Assembly: GCA_051651625.1 (NCBI GenBank)
Contig: JBOFSQ010000089.1
Span: forward strand, 1-32,029
Source: JBOFSQ01 sp051651625
GTDB lineage: Bacteria; Planctomycetota; Planctomycetia; Pirellulales; Thermoguttaceae
Reading direction: 5' to 3'
Length of the DNA: 32,029 bases
Positions 8,131-15,354 of this stretch are shown here, in pieces; positions within the stretch are counted from its first letter, which is position 1; each line of letters opens with the position of its first letter. The notes beneath the pieces were generated by a model, which made no database searches, was not told the origin of the DNA, and saw only the letters and a program-made list of their open reading frames with translations. The translations under genes and the position numbers were made by a program.

Positions 8131-8283
8131 ATAGAAGCCGGAAAGGAGCGAAGCGTATTGACGGAGAGCCGCGTGTTGACATTATTTCTTGGTTGCCCGC
8201 GAATACCGAACGTGTGCAATCTGGCGGCGACGTTTTATCTATCCGTCAATACGGCGGAGTACCGCCTCCCTTCCGGCTTCTAT
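8131..8283 (+). mobile_element. Family B inverted-repeat element, copy 2
   Basis: About 153 bp, bounded by ATAGAAGCCGGAAAGGAG on the left and the inverse CCTCCCTTCCGGCTTCTAT on the right. The inner inverted pair is CGTATTGACGG (8154-8164) and CCGTCAATACG (8243-8253). It is homologous to 109-230 in inverted orientation, with a different, longer centre. Confidence 0.75.
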
Positions 8284-8564
8284 TCACGGCACCGCGAACC
8301 GCTTTTCACCAAACGTTTCAAGAAAAAACGTGTTGTGCGTTACTTCTGGCGGCACTTGAAAATGTTGACCGCTCATGGCGTGACATTGTAACCGCGACGA
8401 TGGAAAATCGTAGGGGGCACGAGAGAGACGTGAAGAATCAGAAAATGGATTTGTTCACTCACGCAAAGAATGACTTGCCAACAATGGCAGCCGCGAACGG
8501 CAAAGAAACCGTTCGCGGACAATTTTGCGATGGGTGTGTCAGACGCATCGCAGCGACCATATAC
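8284..8564. other. Non-coding stretch between family B and family A copies
   Basis: I recognise no gene here. A plus-strand open frame (8193-8567) begins within family B and shows no domain, so I do not call it. One hairpin is clear: CCGCGAACGG (8491-8500) pairs with CCGTTCGCGG (8509-8518), with an 8-nt loop, and AATTTT follows. It could be a terminator-like stem, but no plus-strand gene ends nearby. Confidence 0.4.
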
Positions 8565-8709
8565 TAGACCTGTTCGGAAACTTGCACCCGCACATCGGTT
8601 CGGCATAGCCGAACCCTCCACGCCTGCGGCGTATGACAACTGGAGGGTTCGGCTATGCCGAACCGCGAACTACCAAATCGCCCCAATTTGAGGTTTCCGA
8701 ACAAGTCTA
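8565..8709 (+). mobile_element. Family A element, copy 4 (complete)
   Basis: A complete 145-bp copy and the best reference for the family. The terminal inverted repeats are TAGACCTGTTCGGAAAC (8565-8581) and GTTTCCGAACAAGTCTA (8693-8709), matching at 16 of 17 positions. Then come the left arm (TTGCACCCGCAC), the palindrome GGTTCGGCATAGCCGAACC plus CTCCA, a loop with CGCCTGCGGCG, the mirrored TGGAG plus palindrome, and the right arm (CGCGAACTACCAAATCGCCC). No coding sequence and no convincing target-site duplication were found. It lies just past the end of the PHP-domain gene. Confidence 0.88.
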
Positions 8710-8729
8710 ATTAAATACACTTCGTCCGT

Positions 8730-10049
8730 TCACTCTACAATGGTAGTTAACGTGTATGGTTGTGTCCACGCAGAGGCGTGTGTTGGGCGGTAGCCAGTTG
8801 GGTCATCGTAATTGGATTCGCGGCTAGATACGACTGTCGCGCGAACGTAAAGTTCGTCACCTGTCATTGTATAACTCGCTTCAACCCCTTCGGTTGAACT
8901 AAACTCTTCGCCAATGGCGTCAGAATAGATGGCGATAGTTCGTGCGGGTTTCTTGCCTTCGGCGGGATCGGTCACTGTAGTTGTTGTCTTGTCAAACCCT
9001 TTTTTTGTTCCATTGAATCTTATGGTGTACGTCACTCCTTCTTCTGGAGCGACTTTGACCGACAATGTTTTTTTCGCCCTGTCAAACTGCACATCTGCAA
9101 GCGTCACGCCAGTCGAACAGTAGAAGTCACCACGATACATCGCTTGAATAATCTGCTCTGGCGTGAGCGCGTCCGCGCGGACAACGAACCAATCATTCCC
9201 TAAATCACGAGTCTTGGGTCCTTTTTGGGCGTAGTTGTGTGTATCGTCTTGAGCGATAGCGTAAAGCGGCAGTTGACCGGCGTCAAGGCGAAAGGCGTTG
9301 ACAATATCCCAAAACTTCTCTGGCGACCAAAATGGAACCCCTGCCGTTGGTTTATACGTTGGTTGACAGTTGAGAAACTCGAAAAACCGCACCTCTGGGA
9401 CATCGATCAAGTCTTGTGGCACGATGTCGAAATAAACCCAGCAGTTGTGATTGGATATGTAGAGCGAGTTCAGACCATGCATTCCTGCGTGTTGTTTCAT
9501 TGCAGCGACGTTGCGACGGATTGATTCGCTTACCGTTTCAGCGTGCTGGAACGGCACCGTCCCTGCGACGTTAATGAGGTTGCCGTGGAGTTGCACCCCT
9601 GCGATGGTCGCGTTCTGTTCGTGTCCGGGAATGACGAGAAACTTTCCCGGCTCATTCATCTTCTCGGCAAACTCACGACAAGGACGGAGCCGTACAAACG
9701 TTTTTGCGGCGTCACCTTCGCCTTCGGTCTTCGTCTCAACCCAATTCTCGCCGCATAGCGCGCGGTATGCGGCCAGTTTCTCGGCAGTGACAGCACCTTT
9801 GCCCACCTCGCGGAAGACATCACTGCGTGTCTGTAACGCAGAATGGTCGGTAAGCGAGACGAAGTGATAACCGTGGTCGCGGTACCAAGCCACCGCTTGT
9901 TCGGGAAAGACATCACCATCACTCCAGAACGAGTGCATGTGAAAGTTGCCTCGATACCACTCCGCTGCCGATGCCGTCACCGGCAACACCAAAACTGCCA
10001 CCGTCACCGTACACGCAACCGCCCGCACAACACGTTCAAACATTTTCAT
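8730..10049 (-). CDS. Secreted PHP-domain (CehA/McbA-type) metallo-phosphoesterase-like protein
   Basis: This 439-residue protein has a Sec signal peptide ending near ASAAE (about residue 29). It is followed by a PHP domain with the metal-binding pair FHMHSFWSDGD (H37, H39), SLTDHSAL (D68, H69), a later IPGHEQN, and ISNHNCW. The segment IAQDDTHNY is the usual downstream aspartate/histidine site. The C-terminal quarter looks like a beta-rich domain. The likely role is a metal-dependent hydrolase in the periplasm or outside; the substrate is unknown. The start ATG at 10049 has AGGAGA about 9 nt upstream. It lies 38 bp downstream of the lipoprotein gene and is probably co-transcribed with it. 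Family A copy 4 follows its stop. Confidence 0.85.
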   Translation of the reverse strand: MKMFERVVRAVACTVTVAVLVLPVTASAAEWYRGNFHMHSFWSDGDVFPEQAVAWYRDHGYHFVSLTDHSALQTRSDVFREVGKGAVTAEKLAAYRALCGENWVETKTEGEGDAAKTFVRLRPCREFAEKMNEPGKFLVIPGHEQNATIAGVQLHGNLINVAGTVPFQHAETVSESIRRNVAAMKQHAGMHGLNSLYISNHNCWVYFDIVPQDLIDVPEVRFFEFLNCQPTYKPTAGVPFWSPEKFWDIVNAFRLDAGQLPLYAIAQDDTHNYAQKGPKTRDLGNDWFVVRADALTPEQIIQAMYRGDFYCSTGVTLADVQFDRAKKTLSVKVAPEEGVTYTIRFNGTKKGFDKTTTTVTDPAEGKKPARTIAIYSDAIGEEFSSTEGVEASYTMTGDELYVRATVVSSRESNYDDPTGYRPTHASAWTQPYTLTTIVE

Positions 10050-10087
10050 CGCTGCTTCTCCTGTCTTAAACCAAAACGTAGAACACT

Positions 10088-10618
10088 TTACCGGCGACCT
10101 CCACCCCCCGGACCTCTTGTTTGGGGCTTTGTGTCCACTTGACCTTCAAGAGTAATAGCGATTTTTTTGTCGCCTCCAGCAGGAATGGTCACCACAATAC
10201 CGCTGTCTGCAATTTCTCGGTACTTCGTCGGTAACATATATTTGGTTACACGAGTATCTTGCAAAATTACCGTTTTACGCCCCGTCACGGGATCAGTTGT
10301 TTCCGTGGCAGCCTCACCTTCGGAAATGTCTTTCGTTACCGTCACGATATATTCTCCGGGATAAACACCATCGCCCGGATTCAAAGTCATCAGTTTGAAC
10401 GAACCGTCACGCCCCGTCTTTGCTGATGCGGTGCGCATCTCGCCACCACTGTTATTCTTCGTCATAAAAAAGACAGTTGCCTCTTCGACAGGTGTACCGT
10501 TAAACATCACAACACCATGTGCGGGAACAAGTCCTTTGAGACCGGTTTGACCACACCCCAAAACAGACGCCACCAAAAACACCAGTCCTAAAGCACAGCG
10601 AATTCTGATTGATTTCAT
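10088..10618 (-). CDS. Small lipoprotein with carboxypeptidase-regulatory-like fold
   Basis: This 176-residue protein carries a lipoprotein signal peptide with lipobox SVLGC (Cys22). The middle (about 33-100) has the pattern VPAHGVVMFNGTPVEEATVFFM and, later, DGSFKLMTLNPGDGVYPGEYIVTV. This is typical of the transthyretin-like regulatory domain in planctomycete lipoproteins that accompany DUF1559 proteins. It ends in a Gly/Arg-rich tail (RGPGGGGRR). It is probably anchored to a membrane facing the periplasm or exterior; its function is unknown. It is downstream of the DUF1559 gene on the same strand and 38 bp upstream of the PHP gene. The 320-bp gap to DUF1559 is filled by an inverted repeat, so it may have its own promoter. 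Confidence 0.8.
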   Translation of the reverse strand: MKSIRIRCALGLVFLVASVLGCGQTGLKGLVPAHGVVMFNGTPVEEATVFFMTKNNSGGEMRTASAKTGRDGSFKLMTLNPGDGVYPGEYIVTVTKDISEGEAATETTDPVTGRKTVILQDTRVTKYMLPTKYREIADSGIVVTIPAGGDKKIAITLEGQVDTKPQTRGPGGGGRR

Positions 10619-10698
10619 GTTAACACTTTCTATAGTTTCAATTTTTGTTGCCGTTCACGGATTGTTTTACCATTTGGCGTGAATGCGGCATGTTTTCG

Positions 10699-10893
10699 CC
10701 CCGACGGAGTAATAAGAACACGAAGCGTAAGCGAGTGCCCAGGAGCAGCATTCGACGCAGAGCGCGCCATTCCCATGCACTCAACCGGAATAGACTTGAT
10801 GGACAAGCACTGCGTCCATACTGTCCATCAAGTCCATAACGCCCACCGCTTCGGGCACTCGCTTACGCTTCGTGTTCTGATTGCCCCGTCGGG
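10699..10893. repeat. Composite inverted repeat containing two family C units
   Basis: The outer arms are CCCGACGG (10699-10706) and CCGTCGGG (10886-10893). Within them is a 26-bp perfect inverted pair of family C units (10715-10740 and 10853-10878), and in the middle a 12-bp pair, GACTTGATGGAC (10793-10804) and GTCCATCAAGTC (10823-10834). There is no gene. It separates the DUF1559 gene from the lipoprotein gene and could form a long stem in their transcript. Confidence 0.75.
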
Positions 10894-10938
10894 ACAAAGA
10901 GCTGTCAAGCCAATCCTACAATTGTGATGAGTTCGGGC

Positions 10939-12180
10939 CTACGGAATAGCGACAGATTCGCCAGCATTCATCGTTCCGAGCGCACCCCAAACACCGAATG
11001 GCGACGGCCCCGTGTTGTTCTTGGTGCTGGTGGCAACTCTGGGGGTGTCATCGTATTTGAACCATTCACCCAATCCAAGAGTTCCACTGGTTTGCGTGTT
11101 AATGGTTTCGCTAATAAAACGAACACTACCGTCACAGAAACCGACATTAACACCGCCGGAGTGGTTACTGGTGGCAGGTGAATGTGCGGCCCAATTTCCA
11201 ATTTGGAGTTCCCAGCTGTTGCCTGATGAATAATAAGTACACGACGGCCCATTGGGGGGTAGAATAGTTTGGAACACCGTATTGCTCGTTGTATAGTAAC
11301 CGTACAATGTTCCACTACCACCGCGAGTCGTCGCGACGTTGTAACCGCTTCCAGCACGAGTGGCCATACATGCTGATGGCTTCATATTCCATGCGTCGGT
11401 GTTTCCCGATGCGTATCCACCCTTCACCTGATTGAAGCTGGTAGCTTGCATCCCGGGTGAAGCGACACGCTCACTCATAGCAACCGTGTTGCTCAAACCA
11501 TCGGTTACTGCGGAAAAATCGTATAACCCACCTCCACCCCATCGGGTTCCGCTAAACGAATCGCTACGAGGCCCCATGCCAAATGGCGAACGGTTATTAC
11601 CGTATGCTCCGTAATAATACAGGATGAAATCGGCATCACTAAAACAGTAATTGGTTGCGGCAGAAGGTCCGAGCGTGTGGCCGGTCGGCGTGTATCCTTG
11701 CGCAGAGTTGCCATCGGACGGGCACAGAAACGCTTGGATTTTTCCTTTCCAAGGCGCGTAGTCGCAGTACGGGCTTTTACGGAGGTTGTTTGTATCCGCG
11801 ACAGCTTCTTGAATTTGGTCGAAGCGGGCCCCTTGTTCGATTTGCGGCAGAAGCCCGACAAGTGGTGTCAAGTTGCCATTACCACCGTAGCCATATCCGG
11901 GAAACCGCCCAAAAGTGTCATGGTAATTGTGGATAGCCAGACACAGTTGCTTCAGGTTATTCGTACACTGCATCCGTCTTGCCGCTTCGCGGGCAGCTTG
12001 CACGGCGGGAAGCAAGAGTGCCACCAGAACGCCGATGATGGCGATCACTACGAGAAGCTCAACGAGCGTGAAACCGCGATGGCGATTTCGAGTAGAAGAG
12101 GTGGAGCAAGCGGCGTCAGAGAAAACGCCAAAGACATCGCAGAGCTTACCAACTCTGCCCCCCCCCCCCCAGCTTAACAT
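10939..12180 (-). CDS. DUF1559 prepilin-like protein with a 13-G tract between start and pilin motif
   Basis: The protein carries the class III signal/pilin helix GFTLVELLVVIAIIG, the family's LLPAVQAAREAARR segment, and a C-terminal H-x9-DG motif (NHSGGVNVGFCDGSVRF). These are the marks of the large planctomycete DUF1559 family, thought to be pseudopilin-like surface or secretion proteins. The coordinates use the only in-frame ATG (12180), which has no Shine-Dalgarno; a GTG at 12231 is also in frame. A much better start, ATG at 12259 with AAAGGAGA about 8 nt upstream and a promoter at 12337-12365, is in another frame. With 13 G it stops at TAA 12146-12148 after 37 residues. One G fewer or two more would fuse it to the pilin frame. 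No start codon lies between the tract and the pilin motif. Confidence 0.85.
   Translation of the reverse strand: MLSWGGGGRVGKLCDVFGVFSDAACSTSSTRNRHRGFTLVELLVVIAIIGVLVALLLPAVQAAREAARRMQCTNNLKQLCLAIHNYHDTFGRFPGYGYGGNGNLTPLVGLLPQIEQGARFDQIQEAVADTNNLRKSPYCDYAPWKGKIQAFLCPSDGNSAQGYTPTGHTLGPSAATNYCFSDADFILYYYGAYGNNRSPFGMGPRSDSFSGTRWGGGGLYDFSAVTDGLSNTVAMSERVASPGMQATSFNQVKGGYASGNTDAWNMKPSACMATRAGSGYNVATTRGGSGTLYGYYTTSNTVFQTILPPNGPSCTYYSSGNSWELQIGNWAAHSPATSNHSGGVNVGFCDGSVRFISETINTQTSGTLGLGEWFKYDDTPRVATSTKNNTGPSPFGVWGALGTMNAGESVAIP
12158..12170 (-). repeat. Homopolymer tract of 13 G (candidate phase-variation switch)
   Basis: Thirteen C on the plus strand, 13 G in the coding sense, lie near the 5' end of the DUF1559 gene. 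Tract length sets which upstream start is in frame with the prepilin motif. A run this long is unique in the window. Confidence 0.7.
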
Positions 12181-12336
12181 TTGGCGAGCCACAAGCAGCG
12201 CACGCTGCGTCGAACATCGTTTCCAGTCCACAAACCAAAATCATCAAAGTCTTGTACATCGTCAGTCTCCTTTCAAAAAGCGAAACGCGAGAAAACGTCT
12301 GGCCATGCGACCAGCACCACAAAACGACCGTGCAGA

Positions 12337-12365
12337 ATCGTAGCGAAAGAAATGTTAGGTGTCAA
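12337..12365 (-). promoter_or_regulatory. Candidate sigma-70 promoter for the DUF1559 gene
   Basis: On the minus strand, TTGACA (12365-12360), a 17-bp spacer and TACGAT (12342-12337). Transcription would begin near 12330, and the leader runs into AAAGGAGA and ATG at 12259. The perfect -35 box and spacing make this one of the better promoters in the window. Confidence 0.6.
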
Positions 12366-12406
12366 TGGGGAGTGGGGAAGTTTTTGTTGGTGGGGCGGGG
12401 AACCAC

Positions 12407-12456
12407 GTCGCCATAGGACATATAGGTCGTATATGACCTATATGTCCTATGGCGAC
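12407..12456. repeat. Perfect 22-bp inverted repeat
   Basis: GTCGCCATAGGACATATAGG begins a stem spanning 12407-12428, which pairs perfectly with 12435-12456 around a 6-nt loop (GTATAT). It lies between the pyrF stop and the DUF1559 promoter. It could end pyrF transcription or be another dispersed repeat; no T-run follows on the minus strand. Confidence 0.7.
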
Positions 12457-12465
12457 ACACGCTCA

Positions 12466-12492
12466 CCACTCGCTTACGCTTCGTGCTCTGGT
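12466..12492 (-). repeat. Family C unit forming the pyrF 3' end
   Basis: Read on the minus strand it is GAGCACGAAGCGTAAGCGAG. The TAA inside it is the pyrF stop codon, and the preceding codons give the tail PEHEA. Confidence 0.75.
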
Positions 12493-13379
12493 TCGGCGAG
12501 TTTTCTGGCGAGTGTTTCGGTGCGGAGGGCGTCGATCATTTCGCGCGTCGCGTCTTCGACGGCGCGTTGCCACGAAACGTCGGCACGTTTTTGGTGTGCG
12601 AAAATTATTCCGCGTGAGTTGTTCACAATCGCACCAAGTCCATCGGCATCGAACGCCGCCGCAACGTCGCGCGCCGCGCCACCCTGACTGCCATAACCCG
12701 GCACAAGAAACCAAGTGTGCGGCATCGCAGCGCGGAGTTCCGCAAGTTGCTCCGGCCACGTCGCACCAACAACCGCACCAACAACCCCGTAACGACTCGT
12801 ACTCGCCGTCAACGCTGCTTGCGATTCAACGTAACTCGCAACGCGGCTGTAAATCGTTTTGCCGTCTGCAACGAGGTCTTGAAGCATCGCACCGCCGCGA
12901 TTACTCGTCTTGACGAGTACGAAAATCCCTGCGTCGCGCTCGCACGCAACACGAATGAACGGTTCAAGCGAGTCGTCACCGAGATACGGCGAGACGGTGA
13001 GTGCGTCGGCGTGCCACGCACTTTGCTGCCCCAGCATTCCGCGTGCGTAGGCCTCGGCGGTCGTGCCGATGTCGTTCCGTTTCGCATCGAGAACGACACA
13101 CAGCCCGCGCTGCCGTGCGTAGTCAATCACCGCCGCGAGCGCAACCATCCCTTCGCAGCCGTGTTCTTCAAAAAACGCTGCCTGCGGTTTGACCGCCGGC
13201 ACAAGCGGCGCGACAACATCAATCACACCGCAACAAAAACGGCGAAACGCCTCGCCTACGCCAAGCGATTGAAACTCCGCTGGAAGCGAGTCAAGTCGCG
13301 GATCGAGTCCGACGAGTACGGGCGTTTTCTTGGTGCGGATGGCGAGTTCAAGTCGCTGCGAAAATGTGAGAGAAGTCAT
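12474..13379 (-). CDS. pyrF: Orotidine 5'-phosphate decarboxylase (type 2)
   Basis: This 301-residue enzyme makes UMP from OMP in pyrimidine synthesis in the cytosol. It has the longer type 2 form, with the substrate motif LVGLDPRLDSLP near the N-terminus, VKPQAAFFEEHG, the catalytic LDAKRNDIGTTA (Asp-Lys-Asn-Asp), VSPYLGDDSLEPF, VKTSNRGG, and the phosphate-binding end VPGYGSQGG then NNSRGIIFA. The length matches the family. The last residues (PEHEA) and the stop fall in a family C unit, so the extreme C-terminus is repeat-derived. It is on the same strand as the dGTPase-like gene, but 11 bp of unique sequence and a family A half-element separate the two, so shared transcription is uncertain. 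Confidence 0.95.
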   Translation of the reverse strand: MTSLTFSQRLELAIRTKKTPVLVGLDPRLDSLPAEFQSLGVGEAFRRFCCGVIDVVAPLVPAVKPQAAFFEEHGCEGMVALAAVIDYARQRGLCVVLDAKRNDIGTTAEAYARGMLGQQSAWHADALTVSPYLGDDSLEPFIRVACERDAGIFVLVKTSNRGGAMLQDLVADGKTIYSRVASYVESQAALTASTSRYGVVGAVVGATWPEQLAELRAAMPHTWFLVPGYGSQGGAARDVAAAFDADGLGAIVNNSRGIIFAHQKRADVSWQRAVEDATREMIDALRTETLARKLAEPEHEA

Positions 13380-13391
13380 TGGCGTTAATAC

Positions 13392-13462
13392 CGGACTTGT
13401 TGAGAAACGTTCAAGTTATGGCGATTTGGTAGTTCCGGTTCGGCATAGCCGAACCCTCCAAA
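13392..13462 (-). mobile_element. Family A half-element (copy 5) forming the 3' end of the dGTPase-like gene
   Basis: A diverged terminal repeat (GGACTTGTTGAGAAAC), the right-type arm (GGCGATTTGGTAGTTC) and one inner palindrome with CTCCA are present. The other half is missing. On the minus strand it is read in frame and supplies the last 16 codons and the stop of the upstream gene. Confidence 0.8.
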
Positions 13463-14574
13463 CACTGTTCGTATTCTTGTTGTGCGGCGCGGTCGGTGAG
13501 GTCGGCGATGTAGTCGGCGACGGCGCGTTCTGGCGATTCTTCGCGTACAACTTTCGTGTAACGCGGCGGGAGCGAATCGACGCGGGCAAGGTGCGACGCG
13601 AAGAGTGTTCGCACTTGCTCCGCCGCCAACTTCCGCGACTCCAAAACTTGCGGGTGCCGGTACACTCGCTCCTTGAGAAACTGCTCCCACTCCGCAATTT
13701 CTGCAACGAGGTCATCCTCGGGCGCAATGACTAATCCCAAAGTCTGCGCCGCACTCCACGAGTTCGGAGCGAGCAAATCGAGACGTTCATACGACGTGCG
13801 AATCAGACTGCCGACAACAACGTCAATGATTTCGTGAACGGCGGCGCGACGCAAGTCGTCGCCAACAAGATTCGTCCAGCGGCGATGAAGACTCGCTACA
13901 ACACGCCGTCCGAGTCGCGTCGCTTCAAGGTCACTCGGCGTGAGATAACCAAGCGCGAGCGCGTCGTCAACGTCGTGGGCGTCGTAAGAAATACTGTCGG
14001 CCCAATCGACAACCTGAACTTCCAAAAGCGGCGGCGATGTCACACGCCCTTGCGCGGCGTTCGCTTTTTTGATCGACTTGTAACGCTGTCCGTCGAGGAC
14101 TTCGCACGACAAGTTCATCCCCGGAAAGTCTGGATAACGCTGCTCAAGTTTCTCGGCGATTCGCAGTGCTTGGGCGTTGTGATCGAACCCGCCGTGTTCG
14201 GCCAGAAGCGTATTGAGAACGCGCTCGCCTTCGTGACCAAATGCGGGATGACCGATGTCGTGAAACAGTGCAAGGGCCTCTACGATGTCGCCGTTTAGTG
14301 CGAGCGAACGCCCAACGGTGCGTGCGATCATCGTCACTTCCATCGTGTGCGTGAGACGCACGCGGTGGTCGTCGTGTACGGTGTGACTGAAGACCTGCAT
14401 CTTTTCACTCAACCGCCGAAATGCAACCGAGTGAACGACGCGGTCGCGGTCGCGCTGAAACGGGAGTCGATACGGATGCGGCGGCTCCGGCCAAACCCGC
14501 CCGCGCGACTCGCGGCTAGGAAACGCATAAGCCGCAAGCGCGGCCTCTTCACGTGCATAAAGCTGGTCGAGCAT
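13411..14574 (-). CDS. dgt: HD-domain dNTP triphosphohydrolase (dGTPase-like)
   Basis: This 387-residue protein belongs to the dGTPase-like HD family. It has YRLPFQRDRDRVVHSVAFRRL, H76 in RLTHTMEV, the HD pair in FHDIGHPAFGHEGE (H105, D106), and a later metal Asp in VDWADSISYDAHDVDDA. It removes triphosphate from dNTPs in the cytosol and so helps control nucleotide pools. The ATG at 14574 is chosen because GAAGG lies about 7 nt upstream; an upstream frame to 14625 translates a GTCCAT-rich simple repeat. The C-terminal LEGSAMPNRNYQIAIT is encoded by family A copy 5, replacing whatever end the ancestor had. The symbol is by family only. Confidence 0.9.
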   Translation of the reverse strand: MLDQLYAREEAALAAYAFPSRESRGRVWPEPPHPYRLPFQRDRDRVVHSVAFRRLSEKMQVFSHTVHDDHRVRLTHTMEVTMIARTVGRSLALNGDIVEALALFHDIGHPAFGHEGERVLNTLLAEHGGFDHNAQALRIAEKLEQRYPDFPGMNLSCEVLDGQRYKSIKKANAAQGRVTSPPLLEVQVVDWADSISYDAHDVDDALALGYLTPSDLEATRLGRRVVASLHRRWTNLVGDDLRRAAVHEIIDVVVGSLIRTSYERLDLLAPNSWSAAQTLGLVIAPEDDLVAEIAEWEQFLKERVYRHPQVLESRKLAAEQVRTLFASHLARVDSLPPRYTKVVREESPERAVADYIADLTDRAAQQEYEQCLEGSAMPNRNYQIAIT

Positions 14575-14593
14575 GAAATTGCCTTCACAAGTG

Positions 14594-14617
14594 CGATGGA
14601 CAGAATGGACGTGATGG
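14594..14617. repeat. Simple GTCCAT-type repeat between birA and dgt
   Basis: TGGACAGAATGGACGTGATG and following bases are near-tandem 9-mers. Similar TGGAC/GTCCAT words occur at 10801-10836. It fills most of the 47-bp gap before the dgt start. Confidence 0.45.
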
Positions 14618-14621
14618 ACTA

Positions 14622-15212
14622 TCACCCGCCATTCACAAACCGTCCCAAGAAAGTTTGAACAACGGCGAAGTTGTCAATCGTGTATCCGAGTTCGTCGCGG
14701 AGCGACGTGATCGAACGCGCAGCGACATCGCTCGGTGCGTCCGCAGCACGGCAGTTGGTGTTGAGGCCAAACCCGATGACGACGTGTTTCCGCGACGGCG
14801 ACTCGATCAGAATCCCCGCGATCTTCTTCCCATCGTAGAGCAAGTCGTTCGGCGGATGAATCGTGAGGTGAGAACGTATCGCGTCAGATGTTAACGCCAC
14901 CAGAGTTTCGATGATCACGTTTACAACCTTGAGTGCCAGCGACGGCGTTGCCGATTGGTCGATGCCAAGTTGTTCGAGCGAAAGTCCAAACGAAACAGCC
15001 AGCGAACCTTCGCCGGTCCACCACTGGCGGTTTTCTCGCCCACGCCCCGCAGTTTGCGTCTCCGCGATCACGACCAGCGGAAGCGCAACGTCCGCAACAA
15101 TCGACTTCGCCAAATCGCTCGTCGATGCAAGTTGCCGCGACCAAACAAGCGTCGCGGCTGATGACAATTCTGACGGCAATGCACGGTAGCTGTTCACGGT
15201 TAACTCCGTCAT
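14622..15212 (-). CDS. birA: Biotin-[acetyl-CoA-carboxylase] ligase, monofunctional
   Basis: This roughly 196-residue protein has the biotin protein ligase core. It has WSRQLASTSDLAKS (substrate entry), the biotinyl-adenylate loop GRGRENRQWW, PPNDLLYDGKKIAGILIES (the catalytic Lys region) and IGFGLNTNCRAA. It attaches biotin to the carboxyl carrier protein of acetyl-CoA carboxylase. The N-terminal DNA-binding domain of E. coli BirA is absent, and so is a clear C-terminal SH3-like domain, so it should be a short, non-regulatory ligase. The ATG at 15212, like the longer start at 15233, lies in the end of family E copy 2, so its translation start is repeat-derived unless a GTG or TTG farther in is used. 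It is upstream of the dGTPase-like gene on the same strand. Confidence 0.9.
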   Translation of the reverse strand: MTELTVNSYRALPSELSSAATLVWSRQLASTSDLAKSIVADVALPLVVIAETQTAGRGRENRQWWTGEGSLAVSFGLSLEQLGIDQSATPSLALKVVNVIIETLVALTSDAIRSHLTIHPPNDLLYDGKKIAGILIESPSRKHVVIGFGLNTNCRAADAPSDVAARSITSLRDELGYTIDNFAVVQTFLGRFVNGG

Positions 15213-15331
15213 GCCCGCGTACTCAGCGGGCATCCAGAGCTAACGCGGCGCAGTTCGCTTGCGCGAACATCGCTATCGCGTCTGCTTGGACCGCTCTCTC
15301 TAGGCCCCCGCCGAGTACGCGGGGGTGACGA
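15206..15331 (-). mobile_element. Family E inverted-repeat element, copy 2
   Basis: About 126 bp with ends GTCATGCCCGCGTACTCAGC (left) and CCCGCCGAGTACGCGGGGGT (right). The interior GTTCGCTTGCGCGAAC and CGCGTCTGCTTG match copy 1 in the opposite orientation. It fills the gap between rpoB and birA and contains both possible ATG starts of birA. Degenerate family D motifs flank it on both sides. Confidence 0.75.
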
Positions 15332-15354
15332 AACAAACTGCGAACGATTAACGT

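Noticed and set aside
8193..8567. 124-codon plus-strand frame between repeats
   Set aside because: It begins inside family B, ends at family A, has no Shine-Dalgarno and no recognisable domain.
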